Shown in pieces: positions 11,856 through 21,492 of a stretch of DNA of 64,000 nt. Source of the DNA: Cliona cf. orientalis (lineage: Eukaryota; Porifera; Demospongiae; Clionaida; Clionaidae); the NCBI GenBank assembly GCA_963930775.1, contig OZ005693.1, forward strand, positions 7,128,006 to 7,192,005, in the 5' to 3' direction. Under the pieces are notes generated by a model. That model did not search any database and had not been told where the DNA came from. It was given only the letters and a program-made list of their open reading frames with translations. Positions within the stretch are counted from its first letter, which is position 1. Every line of letters begins with the position of its first letter. The translations under genes and the position numbers were made by a program.

Positions 11856-12886
11856 TCAAGATATTGATATTAGCGCCTTAATTTTGGTTAACAGCGAGCA
11901 CATTGTCTTGATTTCAGCAATGTCAGTGAGCTCTTCCTTATATAAAACAGCTGCTACAGAGCATTCAGTAACTTTAATCTTGTGGGCATCTTTCACAGCT
12001 ATCCCAACTGACCAAATCGTTCCATTAGTAAGGATGAATGGTAGCTTTTGCCTATTGCACTTCTCATCTTGCAGAGTAATGTGTGCCTCCCGAAGAACTT
12101 GGGCTGTACAGTCATTCTCTCCAAATATAGTACTTACATCACTGTTTTTCACCTCAATTATGAGGAAAGGTGACCCTTCTGTAGAGTTGAGATGAATGAG
12201 GAGATCTATGTAGATTGCGTGATTAGACAATGAAGGCTGCAGTTCGATTTTTATATCAGCGTGCTCTTCAACTGCCTCCATAACAACTGAGAGCACACGA
12301 ATGGTAGCTTCCATTTCAGATCTGTTAGTGAGTACTTTGGAATATCTCTTCATGTCATGCTTCAGCCAATCAGACAGGGTCCCCCCTTCAACAGTAGGTA
12401 ACATATTTGTAGAAGGCAGTTTGCCATCCAAGATTTTGGAGACGTCCTTCCATTTCATGTTTGATGGTGATGGTAACACTGGTTCCTTGAGTGCCTATAA
12501 AACAAACAGCAGTCACACTATGAGTACAGGAACTTCCGCTACAGTATAGCACTTACGTTTGCTACGCACTCAGTTAGCTGATGTTCCCATCCTGCCATAC
12601 CAATCGATTCAGCAAAATCAGATTTTCTTTTGGATGCAAGAAAGTCTGCTGGAGTTGTAAGGTCCAACAATAAACAGCTAGAAATCTTTCCTCTCAGGTC
12701 ATGGTCGCGAATCAAAGTGTTGATTATTTGGTCCCACCCAACTTCAGCTGAACGTTTTCTCCCTGACCTTGAAGATGTCACTGATAGGGTCTCCTGTAAC
12801 CTCCCAATTTTCTCATGAAGTTGCTTGTTTTCAGCAGTAAGTTGGTTAATTTTAGCAGTGTATTCAGCAATAATTTGATCACCCAT
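11856..12886 (-). CDS. Coiled-coil plus PD-(D/E)XK-like protein, 322 aa, two exons
   Basis: Exons are 12886-12557 and 12494-11856, joined in phase 0 (donor AAC|gtaagt, acceptor tttatag|GCA). The start chosen is MGDQ at 12886; an in-frame ATG at 12958 would add 24 residues. Residues 5-40 look like a short coiled coil (IIAEYTAKINQLTAENKQLH). The C-terminal half shows a nuclease-like core: an acidic YIDLLIHL with D207, then FLIIEVKNSD with E224-x-K226, then a Gln-containing helix near 242. That order is the PD-(D/E)XK pattern, so a DNA-binding or DNA-cutting role is plausible. I do not recognise the family. A minus-strand donor-like site (cctcg|gtaagtgag) near 14295 may mark a 5' UTR exon. Confidence 0.65.
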
Positions 12887-13168
12887 TATCTTGGATGGTG
12901 TCCCAATAGAAATGCTAGTAAAATGCAGAATTGACAATGAACAATAAAATAGCAGCAATGGATGCCCAATAGAAATGAGAGAGAACTATATACTGACTAC
13001 CAGCATTGCATGTTTATCTACCCCTCAAGCCGTGTCAACCTGGAATGCATTCACATGACGGTGTCACGGGTAAATAATGCAATTAATGCTGCACTTGGTT
13101 AGTACTACAGAGTACTACAGGGGTTAGGGTTAGGCACACTACGATAAGCGCTTTTAGTGGTTAACTAA

Positions 13169-14159
13169 TGGGCCTGTCATGCTACCAATGGTCCCCCCAT
13201 AATCGGTCCCCCCGGACCATCCATATCGGGAATAAATGGTCCCCCCGGACCATTGGTGCCAGAATAACCTGTCCCCCCCGGACCATCTGTGCCTGCTACA
13301 AGCAGTCCCCCCTGGACACTGATGGTCCCCCCTCCCCCCACCCTCCAATCATCCCGGACCATCCATATCAGGAATAAATGGTCCCCCCGGACCACTGGTG
13401 CCAGAATAACCTGTCTCCCCGGACAATCTGTGCCTGCCACAAGCAGTCTCCCCCCCCCCCCCAAATCATCAGATTCTGATAGTGCGCATGGATATTGCAG
13501 CTGTACCAAAGCAGTTGATGCTCTCAACATCAGGCATAATGCAGTGCCATCTGTGCTAGCCTCGTCCCCAGAAGGTCTGGGGACAAGGCTACATCAGTGT
13601 GCTTGTTGCAAGCTGTCACCATGAATCAATCAATTTAGTACTAAAACTCGATCCCCCTCTCACAATTAGTGCATGGATAATGCGGCGGCATTTGTGCCTG
13701 CCAGTGCCAAAAACAGTCTGCCTGGACATTTATCGTTCCCCCTCTCAACATCGATATAAATTGTTTTAGATCATTAATGAAGCACTAGCTATTATGATCT
13801 TAGTCAGTTCTACTGATGATTCCTGGTTCTCCTGCGATGATGTCTTCCGCGAATCGCCGTCTCGCTAGCCACACCCTTCAATCTCAAGGGGTGTGGCGAA
13901 TCTGCTGCCCGCAGCTCAGCAGCTTTATAAGCGGCAGCGGCACCTATTGCCCAGTTGAGTAAAGATAGCACTGCAGTTTGATAGCCTCGCCTTTCATGTG
14001 CATCACGCTCACCTTTTGGGCGGGTTTGTGCATGTCATTGCGTACGTTCCAATGCTCGTGCAAGGGGGACCATTTGTGACTATGGGGGACCAATTTTAGC
14101 GGAAACGGACGGTCCGGGGGGACCACTTGTAGCGGGGGACCATTTATTTCGTGACAGGC
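13169..14159. mobile_element. Element of about 990 bp with GGCCTGTCA inverted ends and GGTCCCCC repeats
   Basis: The ends ggcctgtcat (13169) and tgacaggcc (to 14159) are inverted. Inward of both lie repeated motifs around tggtccccc (left) and gggggacca (right), on opposite strands. No transposase frame is visible, so this looks like a non-autonomous element. It lies upstream of the 11.86-12.89-kb gene. A short palindrome (ctagcctcgtccccag...) sits inside at about 13557-13592. Confidence 0.55.
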
Positions 14160-14373
14160 CAAGACAGTTAATAAAGGATATCTGTACCAAATTATGATAA
14201 ATGCTCGCGCGTTGGCACATAAATGAAACTGAGTAGCTGCCACTCTAGCTTTTGGCTTGTATTTGTGGTCACCCACTAATTATCTTACTCACTTACCGAG
14301 GACGACAAGGAAGAGAGAGTTAGCTGACGACGAGGGAGCTGACGACAAAGAGGCCAGGTGTCAAGGGCCAGGG

Positions 14374-14430
14374 CTAGGGCGCGGTGTGTCACTCATGGTG
14401 TCACATGAACATCACGTGAACAAACAAAGG
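14374..14430. repeat. Inverted repeat, left arm
   Basis: The segment agggcgcggtgt... through catggtgtcacatgaacatc to about 14430 occurs in reverse complement at about 18241-18306, upstream of the 16.8-18.2-kb gene. The right arm carries about 8 extra bases. The shared core contains CACGTG and CACATG. Confidence 0.7.
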
Positions 14431-14581
14431 TAGTAATGTTGTACGCGGCGCATGCGCACCATGACTACCTGCTCTTCTCGTTCTAGAAGTGAAGTTCTCT
14501 CCTCTTTCTCTCCTTGGATAGTTAGCTGTAACAGCCACAGACTGAAGGCACAGAGTTACCTCCATGCTACTTATTCCAGTG

Positions 14582-14983
14582 CATAGGCTCCAACTTTTCC
14601 TGAAGAGCTCCAGGGACATAGACCACACCCACTAGATATGGCCATCATTAATTAAAACTCCACCCACACCACACCCAATATGATTGAATTTGATGACCAC
14701 AATGCCCAGAATATACTTTCTAGAGCATGAATTTGCAAGCCTAGTACACAGCTTGTAGTGTTGCTACTGCAAAAACCAAAGTTTGTAAGGCACTACCACA
14801 AGCAGGTTGTTCATTTTACCACCAATAAGTGATTAGTTGTACTATTACTACAGTGTTTATGCTAGTGTCTGGACCTCTTCCGGGACCAATAATACAGTTA
14901 TAGAAGAGCCTTCCGGGACGCGGGACAATAATTGCTAAAAATCCGGGACTGTCCCGGAGATTCAGGGACAGTTGGAGCCTATG
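14582..14983. mobile_element. 402-bp MITE inserted in an 84-bp satellite unit, 6-bp duplication
   Basis: The ends cataggctccaact and agttggagcctatg are inverted. The element is flanked by ccagtg on both sides (14576-14581 and 14984-14989). Removing it and one ccagtg restores a normal satellite unit (ctacttattccagtg + gaagtatctg). No coding capacity is visible. Confidence 0.85.
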
Positions 14984-15132
14984 CCAGTGGAAGTATCTGT
15001 GTAAGTGGCTTGTCGGTCCACACAGTTACAGACTGCAACCACAGAGCCATCACCATGCTATATATTCTGGTGGAAGTACCTATGAAAGTGGCTTGTTGGT
15101 CCACGATAGTCACAGACTGAAGGCATAGAGCT

Positions 15133-15204
15133 TAGCCTCGTCCCCAGGCGACTCTTTTCTGCGTGCAACATTGAAAACGTGGGAGTGACCTGGGGACGAG
15201 GCTA
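15133..15204. mobile_element. 72-bp palindromic mini-element with 9-bp duplication
   Basis: The ends tagcctcgtccccagg and cctggggacgaggcta are inverted and flanked by catagagct (15124-15132 and 15205-15213). Related ends appear at about 13557 and 19336. A 9-bp duplication would suit a Mutator-like element and 8 bp a hAT. At 72 bp it is only ends plus a short core. Confidence 0.8.
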
Positions 15205-15480
15205 CATAGAGCTATCTTCATGCTACTTATCTCAGTAGAAGAGTCTGTAAAAGTGGCTTGTCGGTCCACGACAGCCACAGACTGAAGACACAGAGCTATC
15301 TACATGCTACTTATCTCAGTGGAAGTACCTGTGAAAACAGTTTGTTGGTCTATAACAGTCATAGACCGCAGCCACATATCCATCACTTGCAACTTATTGT
15401 CGTGGAAGTACTTGTGAAAGTGGCTTGTCGGTCCACGACAGTCACAGACTGAAGGCACAGAGCTATCTCCATGTTACTAA

Positions 15481-15736
15481 TGCACCTATCAATGTATTGC
15501 CCCAGGTACCACCCCACGGGCAAGGGTGGGGGATTTGACCTATATGAAATCAATTGCCTCTCCCCTGGGGCAAATGCTAGGATCAAATGCCCCCCTTAGG
15601 ACTATATATTCCCCCCTACTATCCATAAATATTGATCAAGTCCCCCTGATCTGGGGCATGTTTTATGGTCAAATGCGATCAAATCCCCACCTATTGCCAG
15701 TGGGGGGGTAGGTGGGGTAATACATTGATAGGTGCA
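15481..15736. mobile_element. 256-bp MITE with TAA duplication
   Basis: The ends tgcacctatcaatgtattgc and its reverse complement (to 15736) are flanked by TAA on both sides, inside a satellite unit. A 3-bp TWA-type duplication fits PIF/Harbinger MITEs. A copy that keeps only the left end lies at 18404, also preceded by TAA. Confidence 0.8.
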
Positions 15737-16252
15737 TAATATTGGTAGAAGTATCTGTGTAAATAGTTTGTTGGTCCACACATTTACAGACTGCAGCCAC
15801 AGAGCCATCACCATGCTACTTATCCTAGTGGAAGTACCCGTGAAAGTGGAAGTATCTGTGAAAGTGGCTTGCCGGTCCACAACAGCCACAGACTGAAGGC
15901 ACAGAGCTACCTCAATGCTACTTATGTCAGTGGAAGTATCTGTAAACGTGGCTTGTGGGTCCACGACAGCCACAGACTGAAGGCACAGAGCTATCTCCAT
16001 GCTACTTATTCTGGTGGAAGTATCTGTGTAAGTCTCTTGTTAGTCCAGGAAGACAGACTGCAGCACAGAGCTAATTATTCTAGTGGAAGTATCTGTGAAA
16101 GTGGCTTGTCAGTTTAGAACAGCCACAGACCACAGCCACTGAGCTACTTACAGAGCTATCTCCATGCTACATATCCTGGTGGAAGTATGTGTGATAGCTC
16201 TGTGCCTTCAGTCTGTGGCTGTCGTGAACCGACAAGCTACATTCACAGAGTA

Positions 16253-16806
16253 CTACAGATATCACTGGCTATGGTACGCATACAGATATCACTGGGATTA
16301 TTGACATGCTGTATGATAATTTGACTATGCCATTAATATATGAGCAACCAGGAAGATACACGGTATCAATACAGTGTGTCTTTTCGTCCATTATTTTTAG
16401 AGTGGGAGGACTCATCAGCTGGTCCCACGATTTATATAACACTATAATATGCTGTATGATAATTTGACTATGATACTTCTATAGCCATTAATCTCTGTAT
16501 CATAGTAATAAATACAACATGAGTATCATATTATCTGTATGACATAGAGTGAGCATCATGACAGAGCATGAACATCATGGAAATAATTCCAATCGATATA
16601 CCTGAATCACACGTAGTTTGATCGCCTTCGATTGCATCACAGGCCATGCAGTGCTTGGCGTCCTGTGACTCATGGGTTTTAGGGTAACGTAAATCAATCC
16701 CATAAGTGACTCATGGGATTTTATTCTATTTTACGTCATTTTCACCACGACCGATTACACAGCATAATCATATCATATCATGATGTACAAAAATATCCGT
16801 TCAAAT
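16253..16806. other. Intergenic, AT-rich
   Basis: Nothing coding is seen. Short repeats (tgctgtatgataatttgact) occur at about 16298 and 16450. Confidence 0.4.
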
Positions 16807-18189
16807 TCAACGTTTACCAAGTTTCTCTACAAATGCTCTCACAGCAGTGTCAGTCATATCATTCTGTGTATCTTCAGGAATTACCAGAGGTGTATCACAT
16901 ACTACATAACTTCCATCTGAAAACTTTTCAGACTGCAGTAGAGCGCCTGTATACGCTGAAACTAGACCAGCTTCTTCAATTGCTGCACCAAATCCTGTTT
17001 GACTAAATCCTATATCACGCAGAGTTTCAGAGAATGTATGACTGAGCCTTATGTTCGTCATTTGCATCAACAGAGCCATCATTACCACGCCTTCAACCAC
17101 AAGCCTGCGGTCCTTCACACTGTGCCACTCATAGGCTAACTTTGTCGTCAACATAATGTCATCACGACGATAATAAATAAATGGCCTCACAAAGCATCTG
17201 TTTGCAAACAAAAGCACTACTGGTTGATCCGGTGGAAATAGATGTGCTACAGACGCAAGCTGTACTACTGGCTGGACCACAATCTGCAGATCTATTTTCG
17301 ATTCTTCGGGATGTTCAGTCACCTGTTTAGCAACCAATCTTTCATAGGGCGCTTTGGTTTCAGCTGTAGTTATTCCGCCAAGTTTAATATCTGAAAGGTT
17401 TGTATGCTTTACAACAACATAGTGGTGCAGGTCATCATCTTCTGTCTTCTTTACTCCTATTATGAGATCCAATATTCCGTGTGGTCCGCTGTTACTTTGA
17501 GGTCGGAACAGAATCTCATCTGAGTATACTGTAGGACCGATTTTGTTGTCTGCAAGTATGCACATGATCTTCTTGATTGCAACTTTGTCTTCAGGTTCTT
17601 TGTGAACTTCTGTTGATGATCCTGGTGTTTCAGCTGTTGTTCCAACACCATAGAATGCTATAATACCATTCTTGATGTCCTTGCATGCAGAATTGGAAAA
17701 TACATCTATGTCTGCGGTTAACTCATCAAGCTCTTTTGTGTTTAATCCATCGAAAAGAGCCTTCAATCTGACAAACTTCTCGTGCATAGTCACTGTCACT
17801 TTGGCTGGATAAATGACGAAGTATGACATTCATATGTAAGCTGTCTGCCAATAAAGTTGTGTCTACACAATACCTTGCACAGAAGTAAATCCAATACGTC
17901 CGGAAAAAAGGGCTTCTTTCAGTAGGGATCCATTTTTCCCCTCAAGTGATAGTGGAAACAAGGGATAGTCTAGCACCACTTTCAGTGCTTGGCACACGTT
18001 GTTTGCAGTTACATTAATCATACCCATTTTTATTCTCTTGGCCTGAGGCTCATGGAATAGATCACTTGAGCCAATAACTGAATGTAGAGGAGGAAGGTTG
18101 GGGGTTAGGGATAGCACAGCAAAGAGCTTGTCTAACAAATTCAAACACTTACCCGGTTCAACTGGTGGTGGTCGAGTTCGAGTAGCCAT
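16807..18189 (-). CDS. Unfamiliar 437-aa protein with a degenerate PD-(D/E)XK-like core, two exons
   Basis: Exons are 18189-17874 and 17804-16807. The phase-1 junction CAA G|CC AAA reads VQA-KVTVTMHEKF, and the total is 1314 nt. An ATG three codons upstream (18198) is an alternative start. Exon 1 includes a basic patch (QAKRIKMG, possible NLS). Exon 2 has a strand pattern GILDLIIGVKK, then YVVVKHTNLS, then Gln-rich LQIVVQPVVQ. It resembles the D...ExK...Q layout of the 11.86-kb gene, but Val replaces the Glu. If related, it has probably lost catalysis. It shares the minus strand with that gene. No family is recognised. Confidence 0.65.
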
Positions 18190-18240
18190 TGCAATCACAC
18201 TTCTGATGGGGAGAATGACCCTGTGTAGCTGACGACGAGG

Positions 18241-18306
18241 GAGAGGTTTGTTTGTTCACGTGATGTTCATGTGACACCATGAGTGACGTCATTAGGACAC
18301 CGCGCC
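18241..18306. repeat. Inverted repeat, right arm
   Basis: This is the reverse complement of 14374-14430 with about 8 extra bases (gacgtcattaggacacc region). It lies about 50-115 bp upstream of the start of the 16.8-18.2-kb gene, so it may contribute promoter elements (CACGTG, TGACGTCA-like). Confidence 0.65.
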
Positions 18307-18403
18307 CTACCACAGTAAGTTGCATGGTGTGGCTGCAGTCTGTGACTGAGTGAACCGACAAGGCACATTCACAGATACTTCACAGACACTTCCACCAGAA
18401 TAA

Positions 18404-18520
18404 TGCACCTATCAATGTATTGCCCCACCTACCCTATGTCGGGCCCAGCATGGGGATTTGACGGGGATTGTCACGGTTTTCGATCCCCGCGTGTGGGGAT
18501 GTAGAGGGGATTTGTCAGTG
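18404..18520. mobile_element. Truncated copy of the TAA-flanked MITE
   Basis: It begins tgcacctatcaatgtattgc after TAA, as at 15481. No matching right end is found before the gene at 18663. It is inserted in a reverse-oriented satellite unit. Confidence 0.6.
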
Positions 18521-18662
18521 GATAAACATGGCCATATATGGACGTACGTTATATTTATAGACATTGTATTTTTGCCTATAATATAAGAAGCTGTGCTCTG
18601 GATATCCAGAGTTCGAGAACAGTACGCCACGTGGTTCATGTTCAATCATAGCCAGCGAAATC

Positions 18663-19275
18663 ATGGCCGGCGTCGCTTCCAAGACAGTGCTCGTGGAATT
18701 CCAGGACCACTCGCGTGTCGTGTCTTTTAACTCTGAAGGGTCAAATAATGAATTAGAAAGCCTCAAAAATAATATCGAGAATGTTTTTCAGGACGTTTTC
18801 TCCACCCCGCCAGCTCCCTTTTTCCTTAAACTCTTCAACAAGGAGTGGGAACGATTCATTGACGTACGTGCTGGACAGTCTATTCCGGACAAAGGAGTGA
18901 TCCGGGTATACCTGCTGAAAGAGAGCAAGGTAGGTGAACTTCTTAAATAATTTTATGTGGGTGTAAGATTACTAAGATTTCAATTTATAAACTGCCAGGA
19001 TGATCTGTACAAAATTCAGTGTGTAGTGGTATTCAGTGATGTATGTATTTTCTCTGTAGCCATCAACTTCGGCATTGGCCACTTCAATAGTGACTAGTTC
19101 AGATGTAGTAATATCTGATGTGGTGATTCTAGCTACGTCAGAGGTTCCAGTGTCGACAGCACTCACAGCTGCAGCTAGTGGATCATCAACTGCTGGACCT
19201 CGAAAACAGCTGAAACTAAAAGTGGACAACTCAGGTGTTGGGTTAGTGAACGTGAAAGAACCATCAACTAGTGAG
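18663..19275 (+). CDS. 5' exons of an unfamiliar gene with a PB1/ubiquitin-like N-terminus; 3' part missing
   Basis: Exon 1 (18663-18929, 89 codons) ends at AAG|gtaggt. Exon 2 (19060-19275, 72 codons) follows ctctgtag and ends GAG|gtaagg; both junctions are phase 0. Exon 1 encodes a compact alpha/beta domain (VLVEFQDHSRVVSF, then FFLKLFNKEWERFIDV, then KGVIRVYLL), reminiscent of PB1 or ubiquitin-like folds. Exon 2 is Ser/Thr/Ala-rich linker ending with basic KQLKLKVD. No further exon is found before the duplicated twinfilin block begins at about 19641, so the gene appears cut or displaced. It is divergent from the 16.8-18.2-kb gene (about 470 bp between starts). Confidence 0.6.
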
Positions 19276-19724
19276 GTAAGGCACCAGACATTGTGATGCA
19301 CACACACTCAACAGTAGTACAAGTGCAAGTTAATCTTAGCCTCATCCCCAGGCTATCCTGGGGGAAGGGAAAGGAGAGCCTGGTATTTAATAACTACATG
19401 TGCATGTGTGAACAACAAAATAGCTGGATAAAAAATTTTAAAGTTTGCACGATCTAAAACCTCCTGGACACACACCATCACTAGCCCCAATGGCCCATGG
19501 ACAGGACATTTTGGTGCATGAGCATGTGGTGGTTACCAGTTTCCCTGCCCAAGAGACATGGCTCAAGTTAATAACCCAGCCTTTGCACGTTTATGCCTGC
19601 CAGGAGAGGCTGGTTTTATGTGTGTTTGTCAGAATCTCTTAATAACTAAAACTACTTACTTATTCCGAATAGATACCTAAAAACGGTTCACAAAATACTA
19701 AACAGAAGATCATCAAGAGTTCGC

Positions 19725-20785
19725 TCAGTCAGTCGGCTGCCCATTGTCTCCATTACTGGCTGCTCCATTGTTGAAAGGTCTGTTTGGAGACTTGGAGCGC
19801 CTGCGGCCGGCGGGAGGCTGGGGCTTCATGAACTTGGGCTTGTAGGCATGAGTGGGAGGGTGAACCTCCGTAAGCAAGAACTTTTCACTCAACTCACTGC
19901 CTGAATCTATTTCAACCTGTAACAAGATACAAAAGTGCACATTTGTGGATGTGAACATCACCATGTGAACGATCGACAACAGATATTACCGTAGTGTCCC
20001 GGGCATTAAGTGCCTATGGGCGCTTAAACATTAACTTCCCACATGCGTACTTACCTGGGACTAAAATTGCTATATACATGTATAGAAGCTGCTACATTGA
20101 CCCCTTGAAATGTACCTTGCCCGGGACTATGGTATACAACACTTATGACACGAGGTGGTACATACCTTCTTGGTGACAGTGATACCAAGGTCCTGCTCGA
20201 TGCCTGAAATCAGTGGCTCCTTACAGGAAGAGTAGAGCATCCTCTCCTTGATGGACGACTTGAAGCCAGGACACGAGTAAATGAATACTGAAAGAAGAAG
20301 TCATGGTAGGCTATTGTTCCACCACGTACTGCACAATGGCTTACCAATTGCTTCCTGAAAGTCTCCTTCATGTGTGTGCTCAAAGCGATAGAAGTGATAT
20401 CTGGGTGAGTTCTCTGGAATAACTGTAGGAAGGGAATCTGCACTGACTTTCACCTCTGTTCTGTCTAGCTGTATCAACTCTTGCTTGACATCCACCTCCT
20501 ACATATAATGTACATGTATATATATAATGCAAGACCAAAGAGAGCTGATTCTACAGAGAGGAAGAGAGAAGATGCCAGAGAGTGAGAGTGAGAGTGTGTG
20601 TGTATGTGAAAGAGAGAGAAGAGAGAGAGGGAGAGAGAGAGAGAGAGAGGAGAGTTTACCAATTGCAGGTATCCTATTGAGCCTTGTTTAAACTGCTTGA
20701 GAGCGTCTATAGCGTCAGGCTGGACAGGGAAGGATACACCATGCAGGTGAGACTGACGAGTCCCGGTGCCAATGTCAGCATGGTC
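19725..20785 (-). pseudogene. Partial twinfilin copy (last four exons only)
   Basis: Exons are 20785-20660, 20498-20345, 20287-20166 and 19916-19725. They equal residues 163-359 of the complete gene at 29978-37602. Splice sites and frame are intact, and the translated differences are few or none. The first five exons, start codon and first ADF-H domain are absent upstream, where a beta-helix gene fragment follows instead. Without a promoter or start it is probably not a working twinfilin. A transcript driven from elsewhere could still encode the second ADF-H domain (actin-monomer binding) and tail. Confidence 0.85.
19987..20134. mobile_element. MITE of the TACCGTAGTGTCC family
   Basis: The ends taccgtagtgtcccgggca and its near-complement (ccgggactatggta) enclose about 148 bp in a twinfilin intron. 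The same insertion is present at 30240-30388 in the parental copy, so it predates the duplication. Confidence 0.75.
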
Positions 20786-20929
20786 CTGAAGGTAAGAAGA
20801 GAGGTAGAGAGATACAAAATTATAGCCTATATAGTGTAGGTTTGTGCAGAAGATGGGCTCTTTTCTCACAAAATTTCAAGCGACAAGTTTGACCATCTCA
20901 AATGTTGACACTTATTAACAGTAGCCTTA

Positions 20930-21222
20930 GTCTCGGAGGAGAGTATGCTGTATTCATCAATAATTAGCAGTGGTGCTATTCATGCTATCATGAGCAAAGT
21001 AGCTAGCACTGGTAGACTGTTGGCTTTGAGAAACTCTGCTAAAGTGTTGGGTGGGACTATGTATTTAGAGAGCTGTGAGCTTCAGTGTAACGGAACGAGG
21101 TAATGTTGCTGTTGAACGTGGTGGTGGAATAGAGTCTGTAAACTGTGAGCCTCAATTCCAACTTATTTGACAGAAATTGGGCTCCTGCTGGAAACGATAT
21201 TGTCATGGACACACTTTAAATT
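20930..21222 (+). pseudogene. 3' fragment of a beta-helix (POMP-like) gene, copy 1
   Basis: This is similar to the last ~110 codons of the gene at 48964-51186 (minus strand), including the end that reads GNDIVMDTL and TAA. It carries several internal deletions (for example around 20965, 21102 and 21148) that destroy the frame. It lies antisense to the twinfilin copy. Confidence 0.85.
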
Positions 21223-21492
21223 ATGATTCAATAACTTCGAGATCATCATTGATCAACTTGTACAAGTTTGGGACTGTATGGCAAAAAATTTAATACATAC
21301 ACAGCAAAGTAGGAAGGTCAAAGTTGAGGCTAGTGTTGACAGTTAGCAATGAGGAAACACATCAATAGCTATCATTACTTCCGCTAAACTTCTAGGAATA
21401 GATCCAGGTACCTTTAAAACATCTCATAAACTATTCTTTATCGACATAAACAACAGGCTAGCTGTGCAGATATAGACAAGTCTCAGAGTAAA

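Larger units (their letters stand above)
14528..16252 (+). repeat. Interrupted second block of the 84-bp satellite
   Basis: Satellite units occur at about 14528-14581, 14984-15132, 15205-15480 and 15737-16140, split by three inserted elements. A unit in opposite orientation lies at about 16197-16252. They share the period and motifs of the 10.2-11.6-kb array. Confidence 0.8.
19641..21250. repeat. Segmental duplication, copy 1
   Basis: It matches 29894-31500 nearly base for base, with a handful of substitutions, a 1-bp indel near 20029 and about 10 bp missing from the other copy near 21150. The block carries the last four twinfilin exons with their introns and a fragment of a beta-helix gene. 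The match breaks near 21250 and resumes at 25010-25206. Confidence 0.9.

Noticed and set aside
19725..20785. A second functional twinfilin gene
   Set aside because: The first five exons, start and promoter are missing and the adjacent DNA is gene debris.
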